Of a stretch of 64,000 nucleotides of DNA, positions 28,585-37,709 are shown piece by piece (position 1 is the stretch's first letter; each line of letters opens with the position of its first letter). Origin of the DNA: Allolobophora icterica (lineage: Eukaryota; Annelida; Clitellata; Crassiclitellata; Lumbricidae); contig OY744607.1 of the NCBI GenBank assembly GCA_963556255.1, positions 2,522,835 to 2,586,834 on the forward strand, given 5' to 3'. The position numbers were made by a program, and so were the translations under genes. Under the pieces are notes generated by a model. It did no database searches. It saw nothing but the letters and a program-made list of their open reading frames with translations, and was not told the DNA's origin.

Positions 28585-31500
28585 TTATTAAGCAGCACTA
28601 TCTAATGACCAAGCACCAATCAGTGGCACTGAGCAATCTGAGAGAAAGCCTTGTTCAAGGTCCCTACGAAGTAACCACCTCGGGGAGGCCGAAACCCTAA
28701 AAGCAGCTACATAAATTCCTCGACTTGTACAGCTTGGCTTTCTGCAAGCACCTGTTCTGACTGCTTACCAGTCCTGCAACAAAGCGTTTGATGTAGGGAA
28801 CATCCGACAGGTAGCTAACGACAGTGAGGCTCGATAGACAGAAAACGAACACCTGTAGGCCCATGAAAGGCATCATGTAGCCAGGTCGCCCCTGAAATCA
28901 TTCACAAATGACACCCAATATATATGTCTTGACAGCGTACTTCGTAAGACAACTTCACTAAAAGGATGCGTTAAGAAGTTATAGGGGACATGTCTTAAAC
29001 ACTGCATGTAAACCAGGTCGCAGGTTGAAAGGGATGATGCTAAAGTCAATATTTAGTGCTAAACTGCAGTTATTGTACAGTGCATTAACCATTCATTTGT
29101 TCATTTAATTATTCATTCATTAAATTAATTATTCATTCACTTATTCATTCATTCATTCCTTCATCATTCATTCATTCACTGGACTTGATAGCGCCCCTCC
29201 AAGATACCTACTATGAGTAGGTATCTTGGAGTAGGCTACTCAGAGGCGTCCCAGCCCAACTCCGGCGATAAAGAAGTTTCCAATTACGAAGTATTAGCCA
29301 ATATGGCGTGTTAAGTTAGTAGCTTTCAGGGACATAATAGCACCTCGCATTGAGTAGAATGGTGCGTAAACTGGGAGCATGTAAACGAATCCACACTGTA
29401 CAGGTCACATCATCCTGCCATTAAACCGAGGTACATCTCATGAAAGCAAATGTCATCATTGCTGTTGAAAGCTACCACGTCAAAGGCCTGATGGTCATAG
29501 AGGGCTAGGGCCTGAGGGTCATACAGCAAAGTCCTAAGGGTCATAGGGCAGAGTCCTTAGGGTCATAGGGCAAGGTATGAGGGTCAAAGACCTGAGGGTC
29601 ATAAAGGGCTATGGTCTGAGGGTCATAGAGCAAGGGCTTAAAGGTCATAGGTCAAGGGCCTGGACTTACTTTAAGCGCCCCATAGATCAACATCAGGGTT
29701 ACACCGATGCTACCACCAACGATCAGAGCAGCAGCAAATTTATCATCTGGAAGAAAAACAGAAAGCAGCTTTAAATTATTCACAACGGCCACTCATATCA
29801 CATAAATTATTAAATGACCACAATCGCACTGCAGAACGAAAGCGACAAGTCTTAAACTGCAAGTGAAACAAGATCAGAGATAGAAATGGAGACCACGGGT
29901 TCGATCCTCCATTCAGGAGGTTACTGAAGTAGGGACCTTCAGCAAGTCTTTTACTCACAATTGCTCAGCGCCATCGATTGATGCTTATTCATTAGATAGT
30001 GGTGCTTAATAAATATCCTCTTCCTCTGTGATAGTGCTAGATAGGGTAATGGTTAGCGTGCTGGACTGTCAATCGAGAGGTCAGGGGTTCAAATCCCTGT
30101 CAGGGCAGAAATTAGGTTTGAGATTTCTGTTCCACCTGCACCCCCCCCCTAGTCAACTCAGCTATGATGAGTACACTGACCGTACACTGTCAGTGGGAAG
30201 ATGAGATGGTGAGGCAACGCGCCCTCATACGCCGAGGCCAAGAAAATGAAGTCGCTAACATTTCATACCCATGGCTGCCCCACGGCTAGCTTAAGGGACT
30301 GCTCTTCTTCTACTACCCCAGATGGTTACAGCACTTGTAGGGGCCTTGAGCAAGTCCGTCACTCACAATTGCTCAGCGCTAACGATGTGCTGTCGTATGA
30401 TCGTGTGTGCACCACTTCTGAACTTCAGAAGGAGGGCAATATCAAATACAGTTGTATTGTATCGTATCGTATTGGTTCCTGTACACACAGATGTGCAAAG
30501 GTTGTGTACCTGATCATGGAAAAACTTGGTACTGTTCCCTTAAGAACTGAATTACTCAGACTTGCCATCATTGCAGTTTTTCAGCTTCTTCATCAACCCA
30601 TTCCACTCCGGTTCCGTTGTTGCTATCACATCCGTTGGTTCTGGAACGTCAACGAGACCAGGCAGCGGACAACGCTCGTAGACGCTGCATTGCAGGACAA
30701 CCAGAGCACTCAGACCCACGAGCGCAACCTGAACCAACTGAAAACAACCAACACATAATAAAATGACTTGTAATCCAGCAAGATATATGTCTGGCTAAGT
30801 ATGGATGTATGTCAGTATGTTTGCGTTTGTATGCATGCGTGCATTTGTACTGTATACGTAATTTTTTTTAAATTACGTATCTATGTATGTATGCATATAT
30901 GTATGTATGTATGTGCATTTGTGTGTATGTGTGGAGGAGGAAAGTTCTCATTTTACATGAAAGACTGTTCCCTGAGGATGGTCCAGTGCACTTGAATCAC
31001 TTTACAGAGCCCATAACCAATAAATGCCCATGAACTACATAGTGCAGTGTTCGTCAACCAAATTCACTCGATACAGGAAGAAAGATTTCCACATAGCACC
31101 ATGCTGTCTGCTCTGCTTGACCTCACCCAGATTCTGACCTGGCACCGAAATGGACCAAACATCTTGCCCATTGCAAACCTGATTCGATGTAGCACCAGCG
31201 GATAAGTTGGTCTTCCTGATGTGGCTTTTGTATCGTGCTGGGAAATTTCAGATATTTACATTATACTACATTACAAAGAGCTGCATGATGTGTTCTGGAG
31301 CTGAAGTGACCATCAGTATTTATGTAGCACCTTTCAAATAACAGTTATTTAGTTAATTAGTAACTTGTTGATGCCAGTGTTTTATGCAAAAGGCATCGAC
31401 TGATGGCGTACCAAAACCAGACCGTAATTGGGTTGACCGTAATTGGGTCAACATCCAGAAATTGGGTCCACTAAGACAACGATTTATTTATGAGTGGTGG

Positions 31501-32023
31501 AACATCTCTGTCATTTGCTATTTGCCTTCAAATTATGAAGCAAGGAAAAACAACTGTTTACTCAACAAGAACGTTCTTCAAAAGCAAAATACTGGGAGTT
31601 ACAGTATCCTGAATTCATGTCATGTGTGGCAGGGTTACATTACATGCAGCCATCGATTACATGTAAATAACGAGCAGGGCACAATTTCTGCGAAATTGCA
31701 CTTCCTTAACCGAAACCACGCCCATATGTTAGTATTATTGCAGCAGCTTCTTCTTGTTCCCAACACTAAAACCCATAATATTGCAATATTAAAAACCTCC
31801 AACTAGACTACTCACGACTCACACATAGAAATAGTTCGCTACATGATTTGCAAATGGCGAAGAATTTCTAGACTTCGAGCATTTCTGACTAAAACTGAAA
31901 GGTTCGTCAACTGCGATTATTTACCAGCCACAAAATTCCGAAAAGGATCGTTCCAGTTCGAACATGGAAACACCAGCAACACGAATACATTCCGGAATTC
32001 TCGAAGACGAATTTCCAGCGCAT
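26395..32023 (-). CDS. LAPTM4: LAPTM4-family lysosomal four-transmembrane protein, complete, 7 exons
   Basis: Late endosomal and lysosomal membrane protein; family members bind NEDD4-type ubiquitin ligases and affect transporter and receptor trafficking. Exons (minus strand): 32023-31925, 30737-30566, 29746-29670, 28891-28769, 28038-27943, 27287-27162, 26481-26395; 780 nt, 259 aa. The N terminus CCWCFHVRTGTIL matches the family signature around the first membrane segment. Hydrophobic segments lie at about 25-49, 95-115, 121-145 and 172-196. AYLMGIVWSCYKYFN after the fourth segment is also typical of the family. The tail has two PPxY motifs, PPKY (235-238) and PPAY (253-256), the known NEDD4-binding type. 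An in-frame TAA eight codons upstream fixes the start. The intron after exon 2 has a GC donor (GATG, then GCAAGT); the flanking phases allow no GT alternative. The sequence does not separate LAPTM4A from LAPTM4B; it probably predates that split. Confidence 0.93.
27675..27842 (+). mobile_element. SINE family A copy
   Basis: A box TTGGTTAGAGTGCTCG, B box GGGTTCGAG, body GAGCAAGTCCTTCACTCGCA, tail ATTGATGCTTGGTCATTAGA and TAGTGGTGCTTAATAAAT, then an (AAT)n run to 27942. LAPTM4 intron 5. Confidence 0.85.
28285..28465. repeat. Minisatellite, CAGGTCTGTCCCCATTCCCA unit
   Basis: About seven imperfect units of 22-25 bp in LAPTM4 intron 4, followed by an (ATT)n run to about 28590. Confidence 0.88.
28590..28715 (-). 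mobile_element. SINE family A copy
   Basis: Minus orientation, 5-prime truncated: tail TAAGCAGCACTATCTAATGA on the left, body complement CAAGGTCCCTACGAAGTAAC on the right. LAPTM4 intron 4. Confidence 0.75.
29160..29270 (-). mobile_element. LINE or SINE 3-prime tail
   Basis: Contains GATAGCGCCCCTCCAAGATA and CTCAGAGGCGTCCCAGCCCA, the hairpin-type 3-prime tail shared with LINE copies at 54600 and 60180. An extra inverted block (TAGGTATCTTGGAGTAGG) duplicates part of it. Confidence 0.55.
29454..29662. repeat. Minisatellite, GGGTCATAGGGCAAGG unit
   Basis: About ten imperfect units of 18-23 bp in LAPTM4 intron 3, reaching to within 10 bases of exon 3. Confidence 0.85.
29880..30015 (+). mobile_element. 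SINE family A copy
   Basis: B box GGGTTCGATCC, body CAATTGCTCAGCGCCATCGA, tail TAGTGGTGCTTAATAAAT. The A-box part is worn. LAPTM4 intron 2. Confidence 0.75.
30035..30295 (+). mobile_element. SINE family C copy, well preserved
   Basis: A box ATGGTTAGCGTGCTGG and B box GGGTTCAAATCCC at tRNA-like spacing, then CAGGGCAGAAATT, a TGACCGTACACTGTCAGTGG palindromic part and a CATGGCTGCC end. Best family C example in the window. Confidence 0.85.
30300..30475 (+). mobile_element. SINE family B copy
   Basis: 5-prime truncated; body GAGCAAGTCCGTCACTCACA, tail CGTGTGTGCACCACTTCTGA and a terminal GTATTGTATCGTATCGTATT run. Three SINEs of families A, C and B are arrayed in tandem here inside LAPTM4 intron 2. 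Confidence 0.8.
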
Positions 32024-32367
32024 TATCAGCTCAGTTTGTAGAGTTTAATTAACGTTTTCAACCGGAAGAAAGTAGAAAAACAAATTGACGGGGTAATTCC
32101 TCAATTCTACAACTGACTCACGAAGGTTTTATGGGAACACTGGCTGCCTCAGCATTAAATCAGAAGATAGCCTACTCAGGTTTGCGCCACCTAACGACGG
32201 CATCTAGAACTCATTCAACTCAGTCTGCGAAATGATGATGATGACGACGACGCTGATGATGACGACGACGATGTTGTTTGTGGAGATAACGATGATGTTG
32301 GTCACAGTAAGTTGGTGATTATGACGACGACGATGATGATGATAGCAATAATGATGATGACTAAGAC

Positions 32368-32690
32368 CAGAGGCGTAACTTTAGTCTAAAAAGTGGGGGG
32401 TACCAAAACTTTCGTCTAAAAAGTGGGGGTACCAATTTCTCCTCCACTTTCGCTTTTCGCATGGTGGCCATTTTGAACATATTCCCTGTCAGTATTCTCA
32501 TTAATTTTGGCTCTCGATTTACCTGTGTATCTAAGAACTTTCGCACTTTGGCGGAGATTGCATTCTCTGGGAAGGCAAAATAAAAAAAATATTGATTGAC
32601 ATTGTTTAAAAAGTGGGGGGTACAGTACCCCCCAGTCCAAAAAGTGGGGGGTACGGGTACCCCTCGTACCCCCCACAAATTACGCCTATG
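32368..32690. mobile_element. hAT-type MITE, AGGCGTAA family, with 8-bp target duplication
   Basis: Ends CAGAGGCGTAACTT and AATTACGCCTATG, flanked by ACTAAGAC at 32360-32367 and 32691-32698. The 323-bp interior has four AAAAAGTGGGGG(G)TAC blocks in inverted and direct order. Related sequence recurs at 58856-59080 and 61380-61660. Confidence 0.85.
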
Positions 32691-33034
32691 ACTAAGACGA
32701 CGACAACAGCGACAACGAAAAGTGCTTGCTCGCTAGCTTTGCAATCATAATCGTAAGCTAGGAAATTTCTTAAGAGCTACTTTAAAGCATAGAGCAGGGC
32801 ACCAGATTATTCACGAGAAGTAGCGTTCATTGCAATGACGATGCCATATAAAATGTTAAAATTAATGGGACATCTGTCCCACTGATTATAGTTAAAATTA
32901 ATATGCACTGGCATATGGACCAAAATACTGTAATGGTCAGGATTGAACATCTCTAACTTGACCTCTTTGGACGTTTTGAACAAATTTCACACAGTTTAGC
33001 AGCACTGTTGAAGAACATGTTGGGTGTGCCTACC

Positions 33035-33296
33035 AATGTTAACGTGCAGTACTTTCAACCAAGAGGTTGGGCGTTCAAATCCCTGGCAGGGCAGAAATTT
33101 GTTTCGAGATGTCTATTCCGTCTGCGCAGTAGCGAACTCAGCTATAATTAGTACACTGACTGTACACTGTTGGTGGGAATATCAAACGGCGAGGGAGAGG
33201 TCTGGCCACCCACCCTCACATGCCGATGCCAAAAAATGGAAGTTGCTAGCACTTTAAACGTTGGCTACATACCTCTCAGACTAGCTTAAGGAACTG

Positions 33297-33300
<4 letters not shown>
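33035..33300 (+). mobile_element. SINE family C copy
   Basis: B box CGTTCAAATCCC, GGCAGGGCAGAAATTTG, and GACTGTACACTGTTGGTGGG as in the 30035 copy. Confidence 0.75.
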
Positions 33301-33328
<28 letters not shown>

Positions 33329-33644
33329 AGAATGGTTCAACCATCGACAGAAAAGAAGCAATGGCTCAACATCACAACACAGAATTTTATCTCATAATTA
33401 CAAGATAAAACTACAAACATGGTTATTTTTAATTGTGAGGAATTATGGCTTGCATTAGATGTGCCATCAGTTGAGGCCCTTAGCATTAGACAATGGCATA
33501 ACAGGTTACTAATTAATAATGGACGTGTTTCAGTGACTTCCAAAAGGCATTGTACACAACCCTTAATTTAACACTTTAATGACGAGCGTGTACTAAAATT
33601 GACTGGGAACCGATGCAGCTCGTCGTTAAAGTGTTAAAATACTT

Positions 33645-33930
33645 AGTCTCAGTTGGATAGACTTGTTACAGTGATCAGGTTGCTGGACTTTCCAGGAAAT
33701 GGTCAGGTTTCAACACCTGCCAGAACAAAAAAACTTTTAAAGATCGCTCTTCTATTAGCACTTTTTCGCAAACTCAGCTGTGAAATGAGCATATCCACTG
33801 TACACTGTCAGTCGGAAGCTCAGGTGGCCAGGAAGAGCACCAACCATCTGCTTTCATATGCCTAGGCCAAGAAATTGAAGTCCCTACCACATGGAACCTC
33901 TAACTGCCAATAGGGGCAAGCTTCTTGGGC
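33645..33930 (+). mobile_element. Diverged SINE family C copy
   Basis: Retains GTTGCTGGACTTTCC, CTGCCAGAACAAAAAAAC-like body and CACTGTACACTGTCAGTCGG; more decayed than the 33035 copy. Confidence 0.6.
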
Positions 33931-34168
33931 TGTTTCTGTTCTCATGTACAAAAATTAGTCAGCTGTATTCGTTATATAAATTGCCACGTGAAACTTTAAA
34001 CCAACAGTGGTTTAGAACGATTCTTATTCAGAAACAAACGTTTTCAGGTTTGTGTATTTTTTTTTCAACAAACGCAGTTAAACAGCTCAAATTACAAATC
34101 CCAGTTTGCCAAAGTCTTTTGCTAATGTTTGTGTGTTAAGCAGAGCATCCTTCGCATTTATTTCCGAC

Positions 34169-35743
34169 TCATCTTCCATCGAACACAACCACTGGAAACA
34201 AAAGAAAACAGAAAATTATAGTATCGGCAATTTAGTGTCATAAAAATGACTTTTAATAAGCAAGTAAAACATTCTATGGATTTCTATTTTAAGCTATTGT
34301 ACAATTCTTGACGATTCAGATTAACATGTAAGTGCATGGAAAAGTGTGGGGCTTCACCCCAGAACCTGCATAGGGACTTAACATGCTCTGAGACCCTATC
34401 TGTCTTTGGGGTGCCCACTCTGCATGGTGAGGGGAAGGAAGAGCCTCACAATATCTCATGCCTAGGTACCACAGCAGTTGCTTATCCCAGTCCAACTAAA
34501 AAAACAAGAAAGGCAGTCCACTTTCAGACCAAAGACAATCTACTTGAGAAAGATTTACTGCTTAATCTACCCCAAAAACATAAGATATGTTAACTTTTAA
34601 ACCCAGAAAAGAAGTTGTAGAATCTGGGCTGAGGCCTCAAAAATAGATAAACTGAAGTTCAAGCTAGAAGTTAGGAAAAACTTAAAAGATGAGAACACAA
34701 GCAGTCCCTTGAGCTAACCGTGACAGGTAGCCATGGGTATGAAATGACCTCAGCATATAAGGGTAGGTGACCAGACCTCTCCCTTGTACAGACAGTGTAC
34801 TCATTTTATAGCTCAGGGAGCACAAGAAAAGCATAAATTTCTTTAAATCGTAGTCTCAAGATCTCAACAGCGCCCAACAAAGGGAAATCACGGAAACCAG
34901 TCTATTCAAAAACCCTTTCAGCCTTGTCTGGGATTGAAGCCCCGACCAGTGACCACCCCTGACAATCCACCACACTTACCATCAGACAATTATGCATCCT
35001 GACAATGAAATATAATGGTTTCCAAATGTCTTACTTACTTCTGCGCGTGCGTTTCTTATACATAATTCGATATCCGCATTCTCTACATCTGATGGCATCT
35101 CTTGAGCGAATCTCACTTTCCATGTGACAGTCTACAAGAGTTTTAACAATCACAGTAACAACAATAATTCAAGAACTTCTATAGCACTACTGTAATATTG
35201 CCCCAGGCTTCAGTCAACGGTCACTACTAAGTCTGGCTCTCTGTCTCACGGACTGATCTTCTGGATGTTGACCTGATTACGGCTTAGCTTTGGTGCACCA
35301 TCAGTTGATGCCTTGTGCATTAGACACCGGTGCAATAGAAGTTACTAATTAACAATAATAATGATAATAACAGTCATTGTCCATACCAAAACGCAAAATA
35401 AACCCAATTCTCAAAACCAAGTTTTCTACCAAGCATTGAAAATCCTAAACACTAATCTCTGCAAATATCCCGAAATTTCATAGTTAGATTTGGGCAAATG
35501 ATTTTATTTCATTTTTGTATTTTACTTTATTTAGAAAATATATATTTCTGGGTTTGGCGGAATTCCATGTTGGGATAGGGGTTTCCAGGATTTGCTATGC
35601 ACCCCACATTTAATATTCTATTTTAATATTTCAATTAAGAACACAGAATGCTGACCAGCACAAACGTAGGTCATAGTTGGAGCTCTCGCAGTCGCAGTAG
35701 CGGAAGAACTACCTGCAGCCTGATCTCTCTCTTTTGGATCCAT
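34169..35743 (-). CDS. POLR2K: RNA polymerase I/II/III subunit RPABC4 (RPB12), complete, 3 exons
   Basis: Small zinc-binding subunit shared by the three nuclear RNA polymerases. Exons (minus strand): 35743-35656, 35131-35039, 34191-34169; 204 nt, 67 aa (human is 58). The zinc ribbon is YVCADC (Cys28, Cys31) and RCRECGYR (Cys45, Cys48). It is followed by IMYKKRTRR and the C-terminal VVFDGR, where the vertebrate protein ends VVFDAR. Phases match: exon 1 ends one base into Asp30 and exon 2 ends one base into Met61. The first 24 residues are a Ser/Ala/Thr-rich extension in place of the shorter human leader. The second Met, Met24, would give a 44-residue product still holding the zinc ribbon, but the first ATG has the longer, conventional reading. 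Only repeats and unrecognised sequence lie in the introns. It is transcribed away from STK11. Confidence 0.95.
34700..34995 (-). mobile_element. SINE family C copy
   Basis: Minus orientation in POLR2K intron 2: CATGGGTATGAAATG edge, TACAGACAGTGTACTCA palindrome part, B-box complement GGATTGAAGCCCC and GACAATCCACCACACTTACC. Confidence 0.7.
35174..35345. repeat. Family D foldback repeat, full copy
   Basis: Left end AACTTCTATAGCACTACTGT and right end whose complement reads AACTTCTATTGCACCGGTGT, so the about 170-bp element has inverted termini. Inside are CAGGCTTCAGTCAACGGTCA and CATCAGTTGATGCCTTGTGC. TTAAT-rich sequence flanks it. It starts 43 bases upstream of POLR2K exon 2. Confidence 0.65.
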
Positions 35744-37709
35744 ACCTAACAAGAAAAATAAGAAACAAAATACTGCGCTTGTGCAATTTTAAACACACTA
35801 GCACAATAAATGAAAGAGCCTTTATGGTGATTGCCTGGTCTGTAAATAAAATAAAATGTAAATGTCCACGCTTTCTATATCGACCGTGTATCAACCCTGA
35901 TCATTTTCCAATAAACTGATAGGATGAGATCCTTCACCACCCCTGCCGGTTTGAATGAACCTCTGGTAAGTAATAAAATCTCGTTAAGCAGTTTGAGGTT
36001 TTCCAGGGATTGACTTGTTTAAAAGAATCTGCCCAATTGCGCAACCAGTAAACTCAAAACCACCTATTATCGTTCGCATGCTTTAGATCATTATTCCAAA
36101 ATTTAGAAAAGTAAAAACAAGTTCAACGTCTAAGTACACTAACCATCAAATATCTCAACAGGAGGATCTTTTAAATAAATGGATAAATTCTACACAACGA
36201 TAGTGCAAACGTTTAATCGCAGACACCAAAAATCATACGCTAATTCAACAACACCATATGTACATTTTACGCCATAACCGTTCTTGCCATCGATATCTAT
36301 ATTTAGACTGATATGCTCCAAGGATTCCTTGATACCTATTCTTAGCTTGACACGGCTCTGGTTCTTGCCAACGACCTCTTATACATAGGTTCTTGCGCAC
36401 GACTAAGTAAATAAGTAAGTAATCGTGATCTCCGATTTACTGTAACCGACAAAAGTATCGAAAATTAGCAGGGTTGAGGCAATACGGTGACATCGTCGCT
36501 ACACAATTATAACGGACACAATTAATAATTATTACATTTTACATTACAGACGGCCACGGTGGATACAGAAAAGATCAAACTCTGCTCAGTGCTGGTAGTG
36601 ATAGCTTTTGTTGCAGCTCCCTGCGAATTCGGTATTGTGGCAAATTTTAGCCAAAGGCGTGATGCCTTGTATTATTCTTCTGTGGAAACTTCTACAGCAC
36701 CGGTGTAGAAGACACAATTAATGCATTGATTGGCGGAAGGAGCTGACAAATCGTAATCTCGAGATATCTACTGTAGGCCTACAGCGCCGAGAAACAAAGC
36801 CGCGGGAATCAGGATAAAGGCGGGTTCCGCCAGAACGAAGAAGATTGGTACCAACACAGTATAAATAATTATTTATACTGTGGTACCAATTAGTTACATT
36901 CGTAATCGTAATCTCGAGATTTCTACAGCTCCCAAAAAAGCGAAGTCGCGGGAACCAGCTTATTCACAGGCGCACATTGGTTAGCGCGTACCTGAGGGCG
37001 TCTCCCCACTTTAAAATTTGCATTATGTTTTTCATTGCAATCATTGGAAACTGAAAGAAATTCTATAACATGTAATACTGTCATTTGCGCTTGTCAGATA
37101 CAAATAAAGGCTACTTACTTACTTATTTACTTATCTTTAACTTGTTTAAGAAATCCTAATCCGACTACATCATTCCTTAATTGTATTGAATTGGAAAATC
37201 AGTCAGCACAGCCACTTACTAGTTATCATTATTATTATAATCCAACAGATATTCAACTAATAATTATATCATTTTGGGCGGCTACTTTGACCAACGTATT
37301 TTGTTTTTTTGGGACGGTAGCGGAAGTTTCTTGGGAATTAATGGCCTCGTTTTCAGAATAGATTTGTTGTAAAGCAGATACAAGCATTGGGTCTGATAGG
37401 ATTGCTATTTAGATTCGGTGCAATTGTTCTTGAGTCAATCATCTGGCTATTTATTCATGGATTTTTAGATATTCAGAATGCAATGATCAACCTAAGCAAT
37501 ACTGCAAGGATTTCTATTATGGTTATTTGACAATAACATCGTCGTTGGAGATGCTTACTCCACGGGGTGCCATTTAGCCGTTTCCTAGATGTTTAATGGA
37601 TTCTTGACCGACGGACACAGATGCGGTGTAGTTTCGTGTAGAAGACAAGAAGTGACCATGTTTTGTAGATATCGTGCTTTTTATTTATGCAAACAACCGT
37701 TGAATTAAA
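35744..37709. other. Divergent POLR2K-STK11 intergenic region
   Basis: Both genes should start from this 2-kb gap. No TATA box or CpG island is convincing. Around 36540-36980 are short decayed repeat pieces with TCTACAGC(A/T)CC and CGGGAATCAGGATAAAGG, and a 13-bp inverted pair ACAGTATAAATAA / TTATTTATACTGT near 36858-36882. Nothing else is recognised. Confidence 0.5.

Larger units (their letters stand above)
32024..34168. other. LAPTM4-POLR2K intergenic region
   Basis: Holds a GAT/GAC-rich run (32230-32360), a complete MITE (32368-32690), two SINE C copies and a short (CT)n run at 33298-33328. No gene is seen. The LAPTM4 promoter must lie near its left end but no motif stands out. Confidence 0.6.

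Noticed and set aside
30039..30115. Functional tRNA gene
   Set aside because: A and B boxes are present but the sequence continues into the SINE C body, and no clean acceptor stem is formed. The same was judged for tRNA-like heads at 16980-17040, 27680-27760, 49325-49400, 51230-51300 and 53270-53330.
32361..32678. Minus-strand frames reading GGTRGTRTPHFLDWG and similar
   Set aside because: They lie entirely inside the MITE 32368-32690 and follow its internal repeats.
34336..34593. 85-residue frame in POLR2K intron 2
   Set aside because: No family match and no splice consistency; probably intronic noise.
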